42,516 bases of DNA from Rhizobiaceae bacterium (lineage in GTDB: Bacteria; Pseudomonadota; Alphaproteobacteria; Rhizobiales; Rhizobiaceae), in the NCBI GenBank assembly GCA_905339215.1, contig CAJPFN010000084.1, forward strand, positions 1-42,516. Reading direction: 5' to 3'. Positions 41,291-42,516 of this stretch are shown here, piece by piece. Position 1 is the first letter of the stretch, and the number at the start of each line of letters is the position of its first letter. The notes under the pieces were generated by a model that saw only the letters and a program-made list of their open reading frames with translations, was not told the DNA's origin and did not search any database. The position numbers were made by a program, and so were the translations under genes.

Positions 41291-41854
41291 ATGGGCGACA
41301 CCCGCAACCTTCAGCCGGTCGAGGTCACGGTCACGTTCCTCGAGATGGCGTCGCCGCCCGCGTACTATCCGCCGCTGCCCTACGGCCGCCAGATCGCGTT
41401 GCTCAAGACGCGCAACATCCCGCTTCACTTCTATCGCTATCTCCAGGATCGCATCGGCCGCAAATGGCATTGGGTCAACGTTCTCAGGCTCTCCGACGAC
41501 GAGCTTTCTGCGAAGATCCATGCGCCCGGCCGTGACATCCGCGTGCTCTATCTCGACGGCGCGCCGGCCGGCTTCTTCGACCTGAAGCCGGAGCCCGGCG
41601 GGCCGGTCGAACTCGCCTATTTCGGCATGATGGAGCAGGCGATGGGGCAGGGACTGGGCCGCTGGTTCCTCGGCGCCGCGATCGAGGCGGCCTGGTCGCA
41701 TCACCCAACGGTGGTCACAGTGCAGACCTGCACGCTCGATCACCCCGCGGCACTGTCGCTTTACCAGAAGCTCGGCTTTTCCCCGGTTGGCCAGACGAAG
41801 GAGATGGTCGTGCCGATGCCCTTCTCCGAGCGTTCGGCGAGCGTCATGCGCTGA
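41291..41854 (+). CDS. GNAT-family N-acetyltransferase
   Basis: 187 residues. The GNAT fold is at about 75-175: IRVLYLDGAPAGFFDLKPEP, VELAYFGMMEQAMGQGLGRW (the acetyl-CoA loop, motif A, MGQGLGRWFL) and DHPAALSLYQKLGFSPVGQT (motif B). The N-terminal 70 residues are specific to this subgroup. Two bases after sseA, with GAGG at the sseA stop as the ribosome site. Substrate unknown; the context suggests an amino acid or sulfur-containing metabolite, without proof. Confidence 0.9.
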   Translation: MGDTRNLQPVEVTVTFLEMASPPAYYPPLPYGRQIALLKTRNIPLHFYRYLQDRIGRKWHWVNVLRLSDDELSAKIHAPGRDIRVLYLDGAPAGFFDLKPEPGGPVELAYFGMMEQAMGQGLGRWFLGAAIEAAWSHHPTVVTVQTCTLDHPAALSLYQKLGFSPVGQTKEMVVPMPFSERSASVMR

Positions 41855-41868
41855 GGTGGGCAACCGCT

Positions 41869-41898
41869 CCTGAACCGCGTGTTCAGGCGTGGTTCAGG
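41869..41898 (+). promoter_or_regulatory. Triple GTTCAGG motif upstream of the OmpA-family gene
   Basis: CCTGAAC (41869-41875) is mirrored by GTTCAGG (41881-41887), and GTTCAGG repeats at 41892-41898, an 11-bp direct spacing. The cluster lies 65-94 bases upstream of the OmpA-family start. Eleven-bp direct repeats suit an OmpR-type response regulator; the inverted pair alone could also be a small terminator stem for the preceding operon, but no T-run of note follows. Confidence 0.5.
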
Positions 41899-41962
41899 CG
41901 TCTTTGGACAATCTCCCTCCAACGGTTCACGGCCCGCGCGGCCGACGCCACAGGAGAAGAAG

Positions 41963-42516
41963 ATGTCGATCCGCACGCTCGCAGCAGCCCTTGCAGTCGT
42001 CGCCCTGCCGACCCTCGCTTCGGCGGATCCGCTGGCCGCCGGCGTCCCGGCCGTCGAGAAGCATTTCCCCGACGGCAAGCCGGCGGACGGGCATCTTCCG
42101 CGCAGGAGCGCCGTCGACAAGATGGTGCGCGGCGCGGTGCCTTCGGCGGATGCCCAGGCGCAGGAAGACGAGACCATCGAGGAGATCCGGCCCGAACGCG
42201 CACCGCGCGACGGGCGCCCGGGCCGCACGTTCGCCGGCGACAAGACTGCCGGCGAAAAGATCGCACAAGGCACCATGCCGTCGGCCCAACAGATCGAGCG
42301 GCAGCTGGAAGCCGCGCCGCGCAAGCGCGTGCGCCCCGAGGAACGCGTCACCATCCGCGAGTTCAAGAAGCGCCCGGAATTGCGCCGCAACGCGCCGGCG
42401 ATCGACATCCAGTCGATCAACTTCGCCTTCGGTTCGGCAGAGATTCCCTATTCGCAGTTCGGCAAGATCGAGAACATCGCCGACGCCATCGAGCGCATCC
42501 TGCGCCGCGACCGCCG
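41963..42516 (+). CDS. OmpA-family outer-membrane/periplasmic protein (partial, cut by window edge)
   Basis: Starts with the ATG at 41963 (AGGAGA upstream) and runs off the right edge after 184 codons. Signal peptide 1-21 (MSIRTLAAALAVVALPTLAS, cleavage near SA-DP). A charged, proline/glutamate/arginine-rich linker of about 120 residues follows. The last visible part, AIDIQSINFAFGSAEIPYSQ then FGKIENIADAIERILRR, is the beginning of the OmpA peptidoglycan-binding domain. Known role: tethering the envelope to peptidoglycan. The C-terminal half is not visible. Confidence 0.85.
   Translation, partial: MSIRTLAAALAVVALPTLASADPLAAGVPAVEKHFPDGKPADGHLPRRSAVDKMVRGAVPSADAQAQEDETIEEIRPERAPRDGRPGRTFAGDKTAGEKIAQGTMPSAQQIERQLEAAPRKRVRPEERVTIREFKKRPELRRNAPAIDIQSINFAFGSAEIPYSQFGKIENIADAIERILRRDR

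Overview
The window looks like a Rhizobiales (Mesorhizobium/Phyllobacteriaceae-type) chromosome. This rests on high GC, rhizobial-style insertion sequences, and the run of housekeeping genes on the right. The genus is an inference. Two halves differ sharply: a mosaic, mobile-element-rich accessory region (1 to about 16014) and an ordinary chromosomal region (about 16015 to 42516).

Accessory half. The left 6 kb is a pile of insertion sequences: an IS end with IS21-like terminal repeats that cuts an IS66 transposase, an IS66 element lacking its 3' part, an IS481 transposase fragment, a complete IS66 element (tnpABC), an intact IS110-type element with a structured non-coding flank, and the first 11 codons of an IS256 transposase. 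Next comes a complete citrate/tricarboxylate module: tctCBA (minus strand) divergent from tctDE plus a third gene for an iron-type ABC binding protein (plus strand), the latter with a one-base frameshift near its 3' end. Beyond it lie fragments of a DUF3800 protein, a serine recombinase and the C-terminal third of an IS256 transposase. An unknown small gene and a tyrosine integrase with unusual catalytic residues follow. The half ends with two 3'-half tRNA fragments, Val(GAC) at 15631-15675 and Thr(TGT) at 15965-16014. Both start at or near the anticodon loop and are best read as attachment-site scars from successive integrations.

Chromosomal half. It starts with a secreted SecD-like P1-head protein. 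A second, unrelated tripartite tricarboxylate transporter follows (tctC-tctB-tctA), with a DctB/DctD-like two-component pair transcribed the same way; the DctD-like protein has GAFPGA instead of GAFTGA. Then come adenine deaminase, a lipoprotein hydrolase, a degenerate M24-fold protein, TrkH, threonine dehydratase with a DUF1697 gene, a DEAD-box helicase with a long leader and a strong terminator, an MFS transporter, a TetR regulator facing a serine beta-lactamase-like hydrolase across a palindrome, a hydrolase/SDR pair, a sulfur-amino-acid operon (cysteine synthase, alanyl-tRNA editing protein, mercaptopyruvate sulfurtransferase, GNAT acetyltransferase), and the start of an OmpA-family gene.

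Themes. Both Tct operons carry a strong hairpin between the binding-protein gene and the permease genes, which would favour abundant binding protein over permease. No CRISPR array, defence cassette or biosynthetic cluster was seen. The most unusual material is the double tRNA scar with its integrase repeats, the structured flank of the IS110 element, and several regulators or enzymes with altered key residues.
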